A stretch of 64,000 bases of DNA, taken from Amycolatopsis arida. Its GTDB lineage: Bacteria > Actinomycetota > Actinomycetes > Mycobacteriales > Pseudonocardiaceae. Position numbers and translations under genes: made by a program. Every line of letters begins with the position of its first letter. Within the stretch, counting starts at the first letter, position 1. Location: NCBI RefSeq assembly GCF_900115565.1, contig NZ_FOWW01000006.1:62001-126000 (forward strand), given 5' to 3'. This document shows, piece by piece, positions 7,585 to 14,413 of this stretch. The notes beneath the pieces are model-generated. The model saw only the letters and a list, made by a program, of their open reading frames with translations, was not told the origin of the DNA and ran no database searches.

Positions 7585-8409
7585 ATGACCGAGACAGCGC
7601 CCCTTCCCCAGGAGATGGACCGACCCCGGACCGCGATCGTGACCGGCTCCGACTCCGGGATCGGCCGCGCGACCGCCGTGGCGCTGGCCGGCGGCGGGCT
7701 GGACGTGGGCATCACCTACCACGCCGACTCCGACGGCGCCGGGCGGACCGCCGCCGAGGCCACCGACCACGGTGTGCGCGCCCCGGTCCGACACCTGGAC
7801 CTGGGGGACCTGCCCACCTCGGCCGCGGTGGTCGACGAGCTGGCCGACGAGCTCGGCGGCGTCGACGTGCTGGTGAACTGCGCCGGGACCGGCAGCGCGC
7901 AGCGGGTGATGGACATGGACTTCGACACGTGGCGGCACGTGCTGACGGTCGACCTGGACGGCGCCTTCGCCTGCGCCCAGCGCGCGGCCCGGCACATGAT
8001 CGACGCTGGCCGCGGCGGCCGGATCATCAACATCACCAGCGTGCACGAGCACGCCCCGCGGGTCGGGGCCGCGCCGTACTGCGCCGCCAAGGCGGGCGTG
8101 GGCGCGCTGACCAAGGTGCTGGCGATGGAGCTGGCCGAGCACCGGATCACGGTGAACTCCGTGGCGCCCGGCGAGATCTCGACCCCGATGACCGACCAGG
8201 ACGACGTGAACCCGCGAACCCAGGAACGTCCCGGCTATCCCCTTGGGCGGCCGGGGCATGCCCGCGAGGTCGCGGCGGTGGTGGCCTTCCTCGCCACCCC
8301 GGCCGCCGGCTACGTCACCGGCGCGTCCTATGTGGTCGACGGCGGGATGCTGCTGATGGGCCCGCAGGCCAGCTCGGCGCTGTCCACGAACGACTGGCGA
8401 GCCGGCTGA
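7585..8409 (+). CDS. SDR family oxidoreductase (glucose dehydrogenase-like)
   Basis: Classical short-chain dehydrogenase of 274 residues. TGSDSGIGRA (residues 20-29) is the cofactor motif, NCAG lies near 96, NITSVHEHAPRVGAAPYCAAK carries the catalytic Ser, Tyr and Lys near 150-172 and VNSVAPGEI follows. The C-terminal AAGYVTGASYVVDGG is standard for the family. Closest in style to glucose 1-dehydrogenase/3-oxoacyl reductase proteins; substrate uncertain. It is the second cytosolic SDR in the stress neighbourhood and has its own SigB-like promoter. Confidence 0.9.
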   Translation: MTETAPLPQEMDRPRTAIVTGSDSGIGRATAVALAGGGLDVGITYHADSDGAGRTAAEATDHGVRAPVRHLDLGDLPTSAAVVDELADELGGVDVLVNCAGTGSAQRVMDMDFDTWRHVLTVDLDGAFACAQRAARHMIDAGRGGRIINITSVHEHAPRVGAAPYCAAKAGVGALTKVLAMELAEHRITVNSVAPGEISTPMTDQDDVNPRTQERPGYPLGRPGHAREVAAVVAFLATPAAGYVTGASYVVDGGMLLMGPQASSALSTNDWRAG

Positions 8410-8424
8410 CCCGGGCAGCAGGCG

Positions 8425-8640
8425 ATCGCCACCAAGGACCCCGGTGGACCCCCGCCGCCACCAAGGACCCGGGGCTGCCACCAAGGACCCGGGGCCCTCG
8501 CTGCGGGCTACTGGCGAAGCCCGCGTACCAGGGAAACGTTGCGCGCCACCAAGGCCCCCAGTGGGCCCCGCTGCGTGACAACGACGAAGCCGCGCGGTAG
8601 GGGGCGTTGCGCGCCACCATGGGGCCTTGGTGGCGTCCAG
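8425..8640. repeat. CCACCAAGG-type intergenic repeats
   Basis: The space after the SDR stop holds at least five copies of the core CACCAAGG (or CACCATGG) followed by GACCCGGGG- or GCCCCCAG-like tails: near 8429, 8458, 8476, 8548 and 8617, the last paired with the inverted form CCTTGGTGGCG at 8626-8636. GTTGCGCGCCACCA occurs twice (about 8537 and 8606). Neither strand gives a convincing gene. A similar CCACCAAGGACCAC occurs at about 19912. Confidence 0.6.
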
Positions 8641-8662
8641 CGATGTCCGATGGTGGTGCCGG

Positions 8663-8998
8663 TCAGGCCGGCTTGAGCGGGTCGTGGCCCAGCGACATCA
8701 GGCGGTGCCGCCAGTGCGCCTGCCCGGCCGTGGGCTCCAGGTCGTCCCGCCGCTCGGCTTGCACCCTGTCGACCACCCTGCGCATCACCCGCACGTCCTG
8801 GTCGTCCAGGTCCACCTTGCGCTTGCCGAGAATGGCCAGCACCTGCTGCCCGGTCGGCGTGCCGGCCTGGTCCGGCAGCTCCTCCTGGTCCGGCTCGGCG
8901 GAGTCGGTGCGCAGCCATTCGGCGAGCTCCCGGGAGGTCATGTTCACCACGCGGTGGAACTCGTCCCACAACTCCTCGTCGACACGTGCCTCAGCCAC
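8663..8998 (-). CDS. DUF3140 family protein
   Basis: A 111-residue cytosolic protein. It opens with DEELWDEFHRVVNMTSRELAEWL, the signature of DUF3140, and continues with GQQVLAILGKRKVDLDDQDVRVMRRVVDRV and a conserved HWRHRLMSLGHDPLK end. Family function is unknown; members are often found with stress-related genes in actinomycetes. A strong ribosome site (AGGAGGTGAT) precedes the ATG. Its SigB-like promoter (9037-9062) lies inside the 3' end of phoU. Confidence 0.85.
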   Translation of the reverse strand: MAEARVDEELWDEFHRVVNMTSRELAEWLRTDSAEPDQEELPDQAGTPTGQQVLAILGKRKVDLDDQDVRVMRRVVDRVQAERRDDLEPTAGQAHWRHRLMSLGHDPLKPA

Positions 8999-9014
8999 GC
9001 CATCACCTCCTGTG

Positions 9015-9704
9015 TCACCGGTGGTCGGCCCGACGGCTACCCGCCGCGCCGGACGCGGAAACGGCGGGCAGCACGCCGGTGCGAACGAAGTCCCACCGCT
9101 TGCCCACGGACACGGCCTGGTCGGCGAACCTCTCGTAGAACCGCGCGGCCAGCGCCACGTTCACCGCCGGCCGCACCCCGTGTGTCCACCCGGGATCGGT
9201 GACCGCGCCGAGGAGCTCCTCGTGCAATCGGTCGACGCGGTCGTCGGCGGCGTTGAGCCGCGCGAACGCCGTTCCCGGCGTGCCGGCGAGCAGCTGGCGC
9301 AGGTCCTCCGCCATGGCTCCGGTCAGCTCGCCGAGCTCGACGCACGCGGGCACCAGCTCCGCCGGTACCACCGGCGCCGGATGCTCCCGCCGGGCGAGCT
9401 CGGCCAGGTGCCGGGCCAGGTCGCCCATCCGCTCGATCCGGTCTGCGCAGTACACCGCGGCCAGCACGGTCCGCAGGTCGCGAGCCACCGGGGCCTGCAG
9501 CGCCAGCAGTGACTGGGCGGCCCGCTCGCACTCCGCCCTGGCCCGGTCGAGCTCCGCGTCGGCCGAGAGGGCGCGCTCGGCCGCGGCCAGGTCCTGCTCC
9601 AGCAGGCCGGCGGTCGCCTGCCGGAGCTCCTGGCCGGCCATGGCACACATCCGCCCGAGCCGGGCGCCCAGCGCGCCCAACCTGGCGTGGAACCGTTCGC
9701 GCAT
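9015..9704 (-). CDS. phoU: PhoU-like phosphate signalling protein
   Basis: A 229-residue all-helical protein built of two PhoU repeats. It opens with MRERFHARLGALGARLGRM, and the first three-helix bundle ends with DRIERMGDLARHLAEL, matching the metal-binding E/DxxxD motif of PhoU. The second bundle has ADDRVDRLHEELL and ARFYERFADQAVSVG. PhoU normally curbs the Pho regulon and Pst transport, but no pst or phoRB genes are nearby, so this is an orphan copy. The ATG at 9704 fits the family start; a GTG 3 bases earlier is possible. Divergent from the topoisomerase. Confidence 0.85.
   Translation of the reverse strand: MRERFHARLGALGARLGRMCAMAGQELRQATAGLLEQDLAAAERALSADAELDRARAECERAAQSLLALQAPVARDLRTVLAAVYCADRIERMGDLARHLAELARREHPAPVVPAELVPACVELGELTGAMAEDLRQLLAGTPGTAFARLNAADDRVDRLHEELLGAVTDPGWTHGVRPAVNVALAARFYERFADQAVSVGKRWDFVRTGVLPAVSASGAAGSRRADHR
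9037..9062 (-). promoter_or_regulatory. SigB/SigF-type promoter for DUF3140 gene
   Basis: Minus strand GTTT (9062-9059), 16 bases, GGGTAG (9042-9037), located inside the end of phoU and 39 bases before the DUF3140 start codon. Confidence 0.55.
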
Positions 9705-9747
9705 CACACCCTGGAGTACCCGCCTCACCAGGGGGTACTCCCCCGCC

Positions 9748-10791
9748 ATGCGACTGCGCCGCAGTGATCCCAACACGTCCGGCATCCGCCGGCAGCGCCG
9801 GGGCCGGGGCTTCCGCTACCTCGCCGCCGACGGCACGCCGGTGACCGACCCGGAGCTGTTGCGGCGCATCCGCGGGCTGGTGATCCCACCGGCATGGCGG
9901 GACGTGTGGATCTGCCCGCACCCCGCCGGGCACATCCAGGCGGTCGGCGTGGACGACGCCGGCCGGCGGCAGTACATCTACCACGAGCAGTGGCGCCGGC
10001 AGCGGGACGTGGAGAAGCACCAGCGGGTGCTGGACCTGGCTCGCCGGCTGCCCCGGTTCCGCGCCGCGGTGAAGGCCGACCTCGACGCCGGCGGCACCGG
10101 GCGGAACCGGGTGCTGGCGGCGGCGCTGCGCATGCTCGACGTCGGGGTGTTCCGCACCGGCGGCGAGGAGTACGCCGAGGACAACGGCACGCACGGGGCC
10201 GCCACACTGCTGCGGGAGCACGTCCGCAAGTCGGGTGACGAGCTGGTGTTCTGCTACACCGCCAAGGGCGGGATCGAGCGCACGGTGCGGATCCGGGACG
10301 CCGACCTCGCGGCGGTGATCAGCACGCTGCGCAGGGCCCGGCCGCCGACCGACCGGCTGCTCGCCTACCGGGAGAACGGGCGGTGGCACGAGGTGCACGC
10401 CGAGGACATCAACGAGCGGTTCAAGGAGCTGGCCGGCGAGCGGTTCACCGCCAAGGACCTGCGCACCTGGAACGCGACGGTGCTGGCCGCCACGGCGTTC
10501 GCCGAGACCGAGCGGCCCACCAGCAAGCGCGGCAGGGCCAGGGCGGTCACGGCGGTGATGCGCGAGGTGGCCGAGGAGTTGGGCAACACCCCCACCGTGG
10601 CCCGAAAGTCCTATGTGGATCCTCGGGTGGTGCGGGCGTGGGAGGAGGGGATCACGATCGCGCCGGCGGTGCGCAGGGCCCGCGGGCAGGTGGCCGCCGG
10701 CGGCCAGGACGCGCCGGAGCGGATGCGCGCCACACTCGAACGGGCGGTGGCACGCATGCTCGCCCGCATGGACCCCGAGCCCGACAGCTGA
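9748..10791 (+). CDS. DNA topoisomerase IB
   Basis: Poxvirus/bacterial type IB topoisomerase of 347 residues, which relaxes supercoils through a 3'-phosphotyrosyl intermediate. The N-terminal domain has DPNTSGIRRQRRGRGFRY and PPAWRDVWICPHPAGHIQ. The catalytic domain has RVLAAALRMLDVGVFRTGGE with the first active Arg, KDLRTWNATVLAA, and KSYVDPRVV with the nucleophile Tyr near residue 289. The ATG at 9748 was chosen because the conserved start MRLRRSDPNTSG begins there. Such enzymes are often in actinomycete stress regulons. It is divergent from phoU, with a GGGTAC hexamer at 9733 but no clear -35. Confidence 0.93.
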   Translation: MRLRRSDPNTSGIRRQRRGRGFRYLAADGTPVTDPELLRRIRGLVIPPAWRDVWICPHPAGHIQAVGVDDAGRRQYIYHEQWRRQRDVEKHQRVLDLARRLPRFRAAVKADLDAGGTGRNRVLAAALRMLDVGVFRTGGEEYAEDNGTHGAATLLREHVRKSGDELVFCYTAKGGIERTVRIRDADLAAVISTLRRARPPTDRLLAYRENGRWHEVHAEDINERFKELAGERFTAKDLRTWNATVLAATAFAETERPTSKRGRARAVTAVMREVAEELGNTPTVARKSYVDPRVVRAWEEGITIAPAVRRARGQVAAGGQDAPERMRATLERAVARMLARMDPEPDS

Positions 10792-11133
10792 GCCCATCCC
10801 CGCACCGCCGCGCACACGGCACACCGGAATCCCGTCACGGAAACGCCACGGAAAGGGGTCCCCGGCCAAGGGGGTCCCCCTGATGTCCAGGCTATCGGTT
10901 TCGAGTGGGGACTTCGGGGCGCGCGGGAAAATGTGGACAACTCGGTGGCGCGAACGGGCAGGTCGGTGCGCCCCTGCCCGAATTCGACGGTGCCACCACG
11001 CGGACACCTGGCCCCGGACCGCGGACCCGCGCTCACAGAACGCGGACACGGCGCCGGGCGGCGCCGTGTCCGCGTTGTGTGGACGCGTGATCGCGTTCCG
11101 CGCACGCGGATCGAGTCCCGCGCGCGGGTCGGG
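10792..11133. repeat. gene-free stretch with CGCGGAC repeats and a large hairpin
   Basis: A 342-base intergenic region with no credible gene. It carries CGCGGAC-type repeats spaced about 21 bases apart (near 11000, 11020 and 11042), AGGGGG/CCCCCT inverted bases near 10870-10885, and a perfect 18-bp inverted repeat with a 2-base gap (11039-11056 and 11059-11076). The hairpin is downstream of both convergent genes, so it may terminate both. TGTGGACAAC at 10934 resembles the reverse of TTGTCCACA. Confidence 0.6.
11039..11076. terminator. 18-bp-arm hairpin, bidirectional terminator-like
   Basis: Left arm 11039-11056 (AACGCGGACACGGCGCCG) and right arm 11059-11076 are exact reverse complements, separated by GG. 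No run of T follows on either strand, but actinomycete terminators often lack one. It lies between convergent topoisomerase and DUF4235 genes. Confidence 0.55.
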
Positions 11134-11400
11134 TTACTCGTCTCCGGGCCAGTCGCCGGTGGCCTTGCGATAGCCGACGGCGCCGGCGCGGTCGACGGCG
11201 GCCTTCACCGCACCGAAGATGGCGCCCTGGATGGCCGCCGCGATCACCACCTGCCGCCAGTTGAAGTTGCGGTCGGTGGGGCTCGGCGCCTCGTCCTCCC
11301 CGGTCGCCCGCTTCCAGACCTGCTTGAACGCCGCGGTGGCGAGGATCCCGCCCAGCGCGCCGACCAGCAGCCCCAACGGCTTGTACAGCACCTTGGTCAT
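11134..11400 (-). CDS. DUF4235 membrane protein
   Basis: An 88-residue small membrane protein of the DUF4235 family. YKPLGLLVGALGGILATAAF forms one transmembrane helix at residues 6-25 and VVIAAAIQGAIFGAVKAAVDR a second near 52-72; the conserved Phe-Lys-Gln-Val-Trp-Lys follows the first. Its function is unknown, though members are recurrent in actinomycete stress operons with DUF3618 and DUF1469-like proteins, exactly as here. It is the last gene of a three-gene operon starting at 12144. Confidence 0.85.
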   Translation of the reverse strand: MTKVLYKPLGLLVGALGGILATAAFKQVWKRATGEDEAPSPTDRNFNWRQVVIAAAIQGAIFGAVKAAVDRAGAVGYRKATGDWPGDE

Positions 11401-11410
11401 CGCTGCCTCC

Positions 11411-11728
11411 TCACCGCTTCCTGCGCCGGGTCAGCCTGCGCACCAGCAGCAGAAGCACCACCGCCCCGACGACCGTGGGCACCGGGTTGCGCCGCGCGGC
11501 ACCGGCGACGGTCTCGGCCTTCTCCGCGACCGGCGGCGGCAGCTTCTCCTTGACCGCGGTGACGGTGTGCTCGGCCTGCTCCCGCGCGCGGGCCGGCACG
11601 TTCGCCTTGTGCGCCAGCTCCTGGACCGTCTCACCGAGCTCCTGCCGGGTCAGCTCCAGATCCAGCCGGGCCTCCTCCTCGTCGCGGGGGAAGTCCGTTC
11701 GGCTCCTGTCCTCGGACGGGTTCGTCAT
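11411..11728 (-). CDS. DUF3618 domain protein
   Basis: A 105-residue protein. RLDLELTRQELGETVQELAHKANVPARA is the DUF3618 core, a soluble amphipathic helix, followed by VKEKLPPPVAEKAETV and one C-terminal transmembrane helix (NPVPTVVGAVVLLLLVRRL) with a basic tail. It is probably anchored in the membrane with the N-terminus in the cytosol. Function is unknown; partners DUF1469-like and DUF4235 are co-transcribed. Start ATG at 11728 overlaps the upstream gene's stop by 4 bases. Confidence 0.85.
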   Translation of the reverse strand: MTNPSEDRSRTDFPRDEEEARLDLELTRQELGETVQELAHKANVPARAREQAEHTVTAVKEKLPPPVAEKAETVAGAARRNPVPTVVGAVVLLLLVRRLTRRRKR

Positions 11729-12144
11729 GACCGCACGTTCTCCTTCATCACCTGGACGTCCCGCTGGACGCCGTCCATCGCCTCGCGCGGCAACGGCGGC
11801 GTGGCGCGCTTGAGCTGCACCCTGGCCACCGCGGCCATCAGCCCGGCGACCACGAGCAGCGCGACGCCGACGATCAGCGCGGCCAGCCAGGCCGGCATCA
11901 CCAGCGCCAGCGCCAGGACCACGCACGCGACCAGCGTCGCGCCGCCGAGGAAGGCGGTGACCCCGGCGGCGCCCGCCAGCCCCGCGCCCAGCCCGGCGCG
12001 TTTGCCCTTGCGCTGCAGCTCCGCCGTCGCCAGCCGCATCTCGTCCCGGACCAGTCGGCTCATCTGCTCGGACAGGTCGGAGACCAGCTCCGCGACCGAA
12101 CGGTCGCCCGTCTCCGGCGAGGTCGTCCTCACCTGCTGCGTCAT
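11725..12144 (-). CDS. phage holin family III / DUF1469-like membrane protein
   Basis: A 139-residue protein of the actinobacterial Phage_holin_3_6/DUF1469 group. An N-terminal amphipathic helix (SVAELVSDLSEQMSRLVRDE) is followed by two hydrophobic segments near residues 52-76 and 82-108, and a charged tail with PPLPREAMDGVQRDVQVMKE, typical of the family. Despite the name it is not evidence of a phage; the family is chromosomal and linked to envelope stress. It leads the operon DUF1469-like/DUF3618/DUF4235. On the minus strand GATT-N15/16-GGGTAG (12199-12174) is a weaker SigB-like promoter. Confidence 0.85.
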   Translation of the reverse strand: MTQQVRTTSPETGDRSVAELVSDLSEQMSRLVRDEMRLATAELQRKGKRAGLGAGLAGAAGVTAFLGGATLVACVVLALALVMPAWLAALIVGVALLVVAGLMAAVARVQLKRATPPLPREAMDGVQRDVQVMKENVRS

Positions 12145-12210
12145 CAGTCACCTCCGGATAGTCCACTTCCGGGCTACCCCGAGCGGGGCGGCACCAATCG
12201 CGGCACCCGG

Positions 12211-12236
12211 GTGTAGTGCGCGCTGACCAGGGGTAC
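12211..12236 (+). promoter_or_regulatory. SigB/SigF-type promoter
   Basis: GTGT (12211-12214), 16 bases, GGGTAC (12231-12236), 24 bases before the ATG at 12261, leaving room for the ribosome site. Confidence 0.52.
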
Positions 12237-12260
12237 GCGGTAGCCGGCGAAGGGAGTGAC

Positions 12261-12908
12261 ATGACATCCGACGGATTCGGCGCCGCGAAGCAGACCCACG
12301 GTGACCCGCTCGCCCCCGTCGCGGGGGCCGAGGACGTCGCGAGCGCCGCCGAGGGCGTGAGTACGGACGACCTCGCCGCGCGGGCGGAGGGCCCTGTCAT
12401 GGTGGTCGAGGGGCCCTCCGGCGCGCCGAGCCTGGTGGTACTCGACCCCTCCGGCGCGGCCAAGCACGCGGAGGTGCCCGCGACGTGGCGCCCGTTGACC
12501 GAGCGCCGGCGGCTGGTCTGGTGCCGGCTGCCCGCGGACGGGTCGCTGGCCCAGGCCGAACGGCTGCTCGCCGACCGCGACGTGCTCGGCCGGCCGGTGG
12601 ACGTGGTGACCAGTGGACCCGCCGTGCCCGCGGTGGTCGATCTGCTCGGCCACCACCCCGGCGCCGTCCGCGCGCTGCTGCTGGTGGACCCCGGCGCGAA
12701 CGCCGACGGCGGCGTCGAGCCCGCGCCGGTCACCGAGCGGCGCGAGGAACTGCGCCGGGCGGGCGTGGTGGTCGAGACGGTCGCGCAGAGCCCCGGCGGC
12801 ACCCGGGACCGGGTCGAGCCGCCGATGCCGATGGGCCACCCCGACGTCGTGGACGCCGTGGAACGGGCGCTGGCCTCGCTGGACTGGCAGTCCGACGACC
12901 GGCGCTGA
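12261..12908 (+). CDS. hypothetical protein, alpha/beta-hydrolase-like but without nucleophile
   Basis: A 215-residue protein I cannot assign. GAAGGGAG precedes the ATG. Residues 1-60 are low in structure; then come VMVVEGPSGAPSLVVLDPSG, a WCRLPADGSL segment, and DVVTSGPAVPAVVDLLGHHPGAVRALLLVDPG, which reads like the nucleophile-elbow region of an alpha/beta hydrolase (a helix after VTxGxA and then LLLVDPG) but has no GxSxG. It may be a non-catalytic relative. It carries a SigB-like promoter and ends at a shared palindromic terminator. Confidence 0.7.
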   Translation: MTSDGFGAAKQTHGDPLAPVAGAEDVASAAEGVSTDDLAARAEGPVMVVEGPSGAPSLVVLDPSGAAKHAEVPATWRPLTERRRLVWCRLPADGSLAQAERLLADRDVLGRPVDVVTSGPAVPAVVDLLGHHPGAVRALLLVDPGANADGGVEPAPVTERREELRRAGVVVETVAQSPGGTRDRVEPPMPMGHPDVVDAVERALASLDWQSDDRR

Positions 12909-12935
12909 GCGGCCCTGAACGGGCCCCGAGCCACG

Positions 12936-12977
12936 CGAAGGCGACCACGAGGAACGCGTTCCTCGTGGTCGCCTTCG
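12936..12977. terminator. 42-bp perfect palindrome, bidirectional terminator
   Basis: Bases 12936-12977 are a perfect palindrome: the 21-base left arm begins CGAAGGCGACCACGAGGAAC and the centre is CGCG. It lies between the converging genes ending at 12908 and 13000 and would fold in either transcript, so it probably ends both. Confidence 0.85.
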
Positions 12978-12999
12978 GGTGCCGCGACCGGTGTCGCGA

Positions 13000-13521
13000 C
13001 TACATCTCGCGGTTCTCGATGGTGGGGCTCACCTTCGGATCGCGACCCTTCTGCCCGGGCACCGGCGCCACCACCGGGCCGTGGGCCATCTGCTGCCGCG
13101 TCGGCTCCTGGTACTGGGTGTCGGTGGGCAGCGCGGCGGGCGCCACGCCCGGAGCGGCCCCCGCCGCCGAATGGCGCTGGGCGGTGACCGTCTCGGCGAC
13201 CTGGCTCTCCCGCATCCGGGTGAGCACCGCGATCGTCACGCCGTGCACGAGGGCCAGCACCAGCAACAGCACACCGAGCTTGCCGATCACGGCGCGCAGC
13301 GACTCCTCGCCGAAGTCGATGAGCGAGAGCAGTGCCAGCAGGCCGAGCGCCACCAGGTGGAACAGCACGGTGGTCAGCCGGGTCATGGACTGGCTCGCGG
13401 TGTCGTCGCCGCCGTAGGACTCGGCCAGGTACTTGCGGCCACTGCGGTAGATCAGCATGCCGTCGATCACCACCAGCAGCGCGCCGATGATCAGGAACGA
13501 CACGTAGGCGTTGGTGTCCAC
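13000..13521 (-). CDS. hypothetical membrane protein
   Basis: A 173-residue protein with three hydrophobic segments (residues 8-25, 50-68 and 80-100), the first with FLIIGALLVVIDGMLIY, then an alanine- and proline-rich cytosolic or exposed tail ending PVPGQKGRDPKVSPTIEN. No family recognised. Expression is probably SigB-dependent: GTTT-N16-GGGTAC lies at 13589-13564. It shares the palindromic terminator with the gene at 12261. Confidence 0.8.
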   Translation of the reverse strand: MDTNAYVSFLIIGALLVVIDGMLIYRSGRKYLAESYGGDDTASQSMTRLTTVLFHLVALGLLALLSLIDFGEESLRAVIGKLGVLLLVLALVHGVTIAVLTRMRESQVAETVTAQRHSAAGAAPGVAPAALPTDTQYQEPTRQQMAHGPVVAPVPGQKGRDPKVSPTIENREM

Positions 13522-13563
13522 CGGGGTCTCCTCTCCGGTTCCAGCACACGGCTCCTACGGTGA

Positions 13564-13589
13564 GTACCCGAATCGGCGCGCACGGAAAC
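13564..13589 (-). promoter_or_regulatory. SigB/SigF-type promoter
   Basis: Minus strand GTTT (13589-13586), 16 bases, GGGTAC (13569-13564), about 43 bases upstream of the ATG at 13521. The -35 is preceded by G, giving GGTTT as in the SigF consensus. Confidence 0.65.
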
Positions 13590-13593
13590 CGCG

Positions 13594-13818
13594 TTACCCG
13601 CCGGCGGCGACCCGCTCGGCCAGCCGCTCGCGCCGCGGGTGCACGACGTACTTCGAGTCCCGCGCGGAACGCACCCCCGGTGGCGTCGACACCGAACCGG
13701 GTGCGCCGCCGGCGGCCACACAGGTCGCGCCGGCGGCCACGGACAGCGCGCGGCGACGCCGGCGCAGCACCGACAGTGCCGCGGCCGCGGCGATGAGCAC
13801 TCGGCTCGCCCATGGCAA
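13594..13818 (-). pseudogene. NrfD/polysulfide reductase C-terminal remnant
   Basis: A short open stretch whose last residues, SARDSKYVVHPRRERLAERVAAGG, resemble the conserved C-terminal tail of actinobacterial NrfD-type membrane subunits of formate dehydrogenase. Another frame gives FRAG just before, suggesting a small frameshift within the tail. All transmembrane parts of NrfD are missing. It abuts, in divergent orientation, a selD remnant, which raises the odds that both are leftovers of one selenocysteine/formate-dehydrogenase locus. Call rests on a short motif. Confidence 0.42.
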
Positions 13819-13943
13819 CCGAGTTGCTGGCCGACACGCAGACCTCGGGTGGGCTGCTGCTCACCGGCGAGGTACCCGGCGCCCCGGTGATCGGCGAGCT
13901 GGTGCCGCGCGGCGCGCACACCCTCGTGGTTCGGGGACGGCCG
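13812..13943 (+). pseudogene. selD: selenophosphate synthase C-terminal remnant
   Basis: ELLADTQTSGGLLLTGEVPG followed by APVIGELVPRGAHTLVVR matches the C-terminal end of SelD, including the hallmark (D)xQTSGGLL. SelD makes selenophosphate for selenocysteine-tRNA. Only about 42 of some 340 residues remain; the ATP-binding Cys/Lys glycine-rich N-terminus is absent. The natural stop is lost, so the frame runs on into the next small gene. No selA, selB or tRNA-Sec was found in the window. Confidence 0.62.
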
Positions 13944-13968
13944 TGTAGCCCTCGGCGATTCGGGGTAG
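13943..13968 (+). promoter_or_regulatory. SigB/SigF-type promoter
   Basis: GTGT (13943-13946), 16 bases, GGGTAG (13963-13968), 44 bases before the ATG at 14013. Confidence 0.5.
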
Positions 13969-14012
13969 TACCGGGCCACGCTCGGCACCCAACGACCCCG
14001 GGGAGGGAAGCG

Positions 14013-14213
14013 ATGCGAACCCGAGACCACCACGTCATCCCGGTCGCGCCACCGGCCGACCAGGAGCCGACCCCGGAGCAGCGCTACCGCGCCGCCCGCG
14101 CGGCGGCCTCCGCCGCGCGGGACGCCAAGGAGTGCGCCGAGCTGCTCGAGGCGCTGGGCCTTTCGGCCGACGAGGGGCTGCGCATCCCGGGTCCCCGTCC
14201 CGCCGCCGACTAA
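14013..14213 (+). CDS. small conserved hypothetical protein
   Basis: A 66-residue soluble protein beginning MRTRDHHVIPVAPPADQEPT, then an alanine-rich helix (EQRYRAARAAASAARDAKECAELLEALGL). GGAGGGAA lies 5 bases before the ATG. I recognise no domain; the layout looks like a small actinomycete-specific family. The frame is open upstream through the selD remnant, but the ribosome site and promoter at 13943-13968 favour the start at 14013. Confidence 0.6.
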   Translation: MRTRDHHVIPVAPPADQEPTPEQRYRAARAAASAARDAKECAELLEALGLSADEGLRIPGPRPAAD

Positions 14214-14413
14214 CGGGGGTTGTCGGGGTGGCTGTGTCAGGCTCGGCTCCGCCAGCGGGCCAACACTCCCGTCGACCGGGCGTGACAGCCGCGCCCGACC
14301 ATCCGCGTCACCCCGCCCCGGCCCCAGCGGGGCCGGAGCGGCCGCGTCCGGGCACCCGCGGCCGTTCCGGTGGCTCAGGGCAGTGACTCAGGGCAGCGCG
14401 TCAGGGCAGTGCG

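Noticed and set aside
11725-12144. Prophage holin
   Set aside because: The DUF1469-like/Phage_holin_3_6 family is chromosomal in actinomycetes, and no other phage gene lies nearby.
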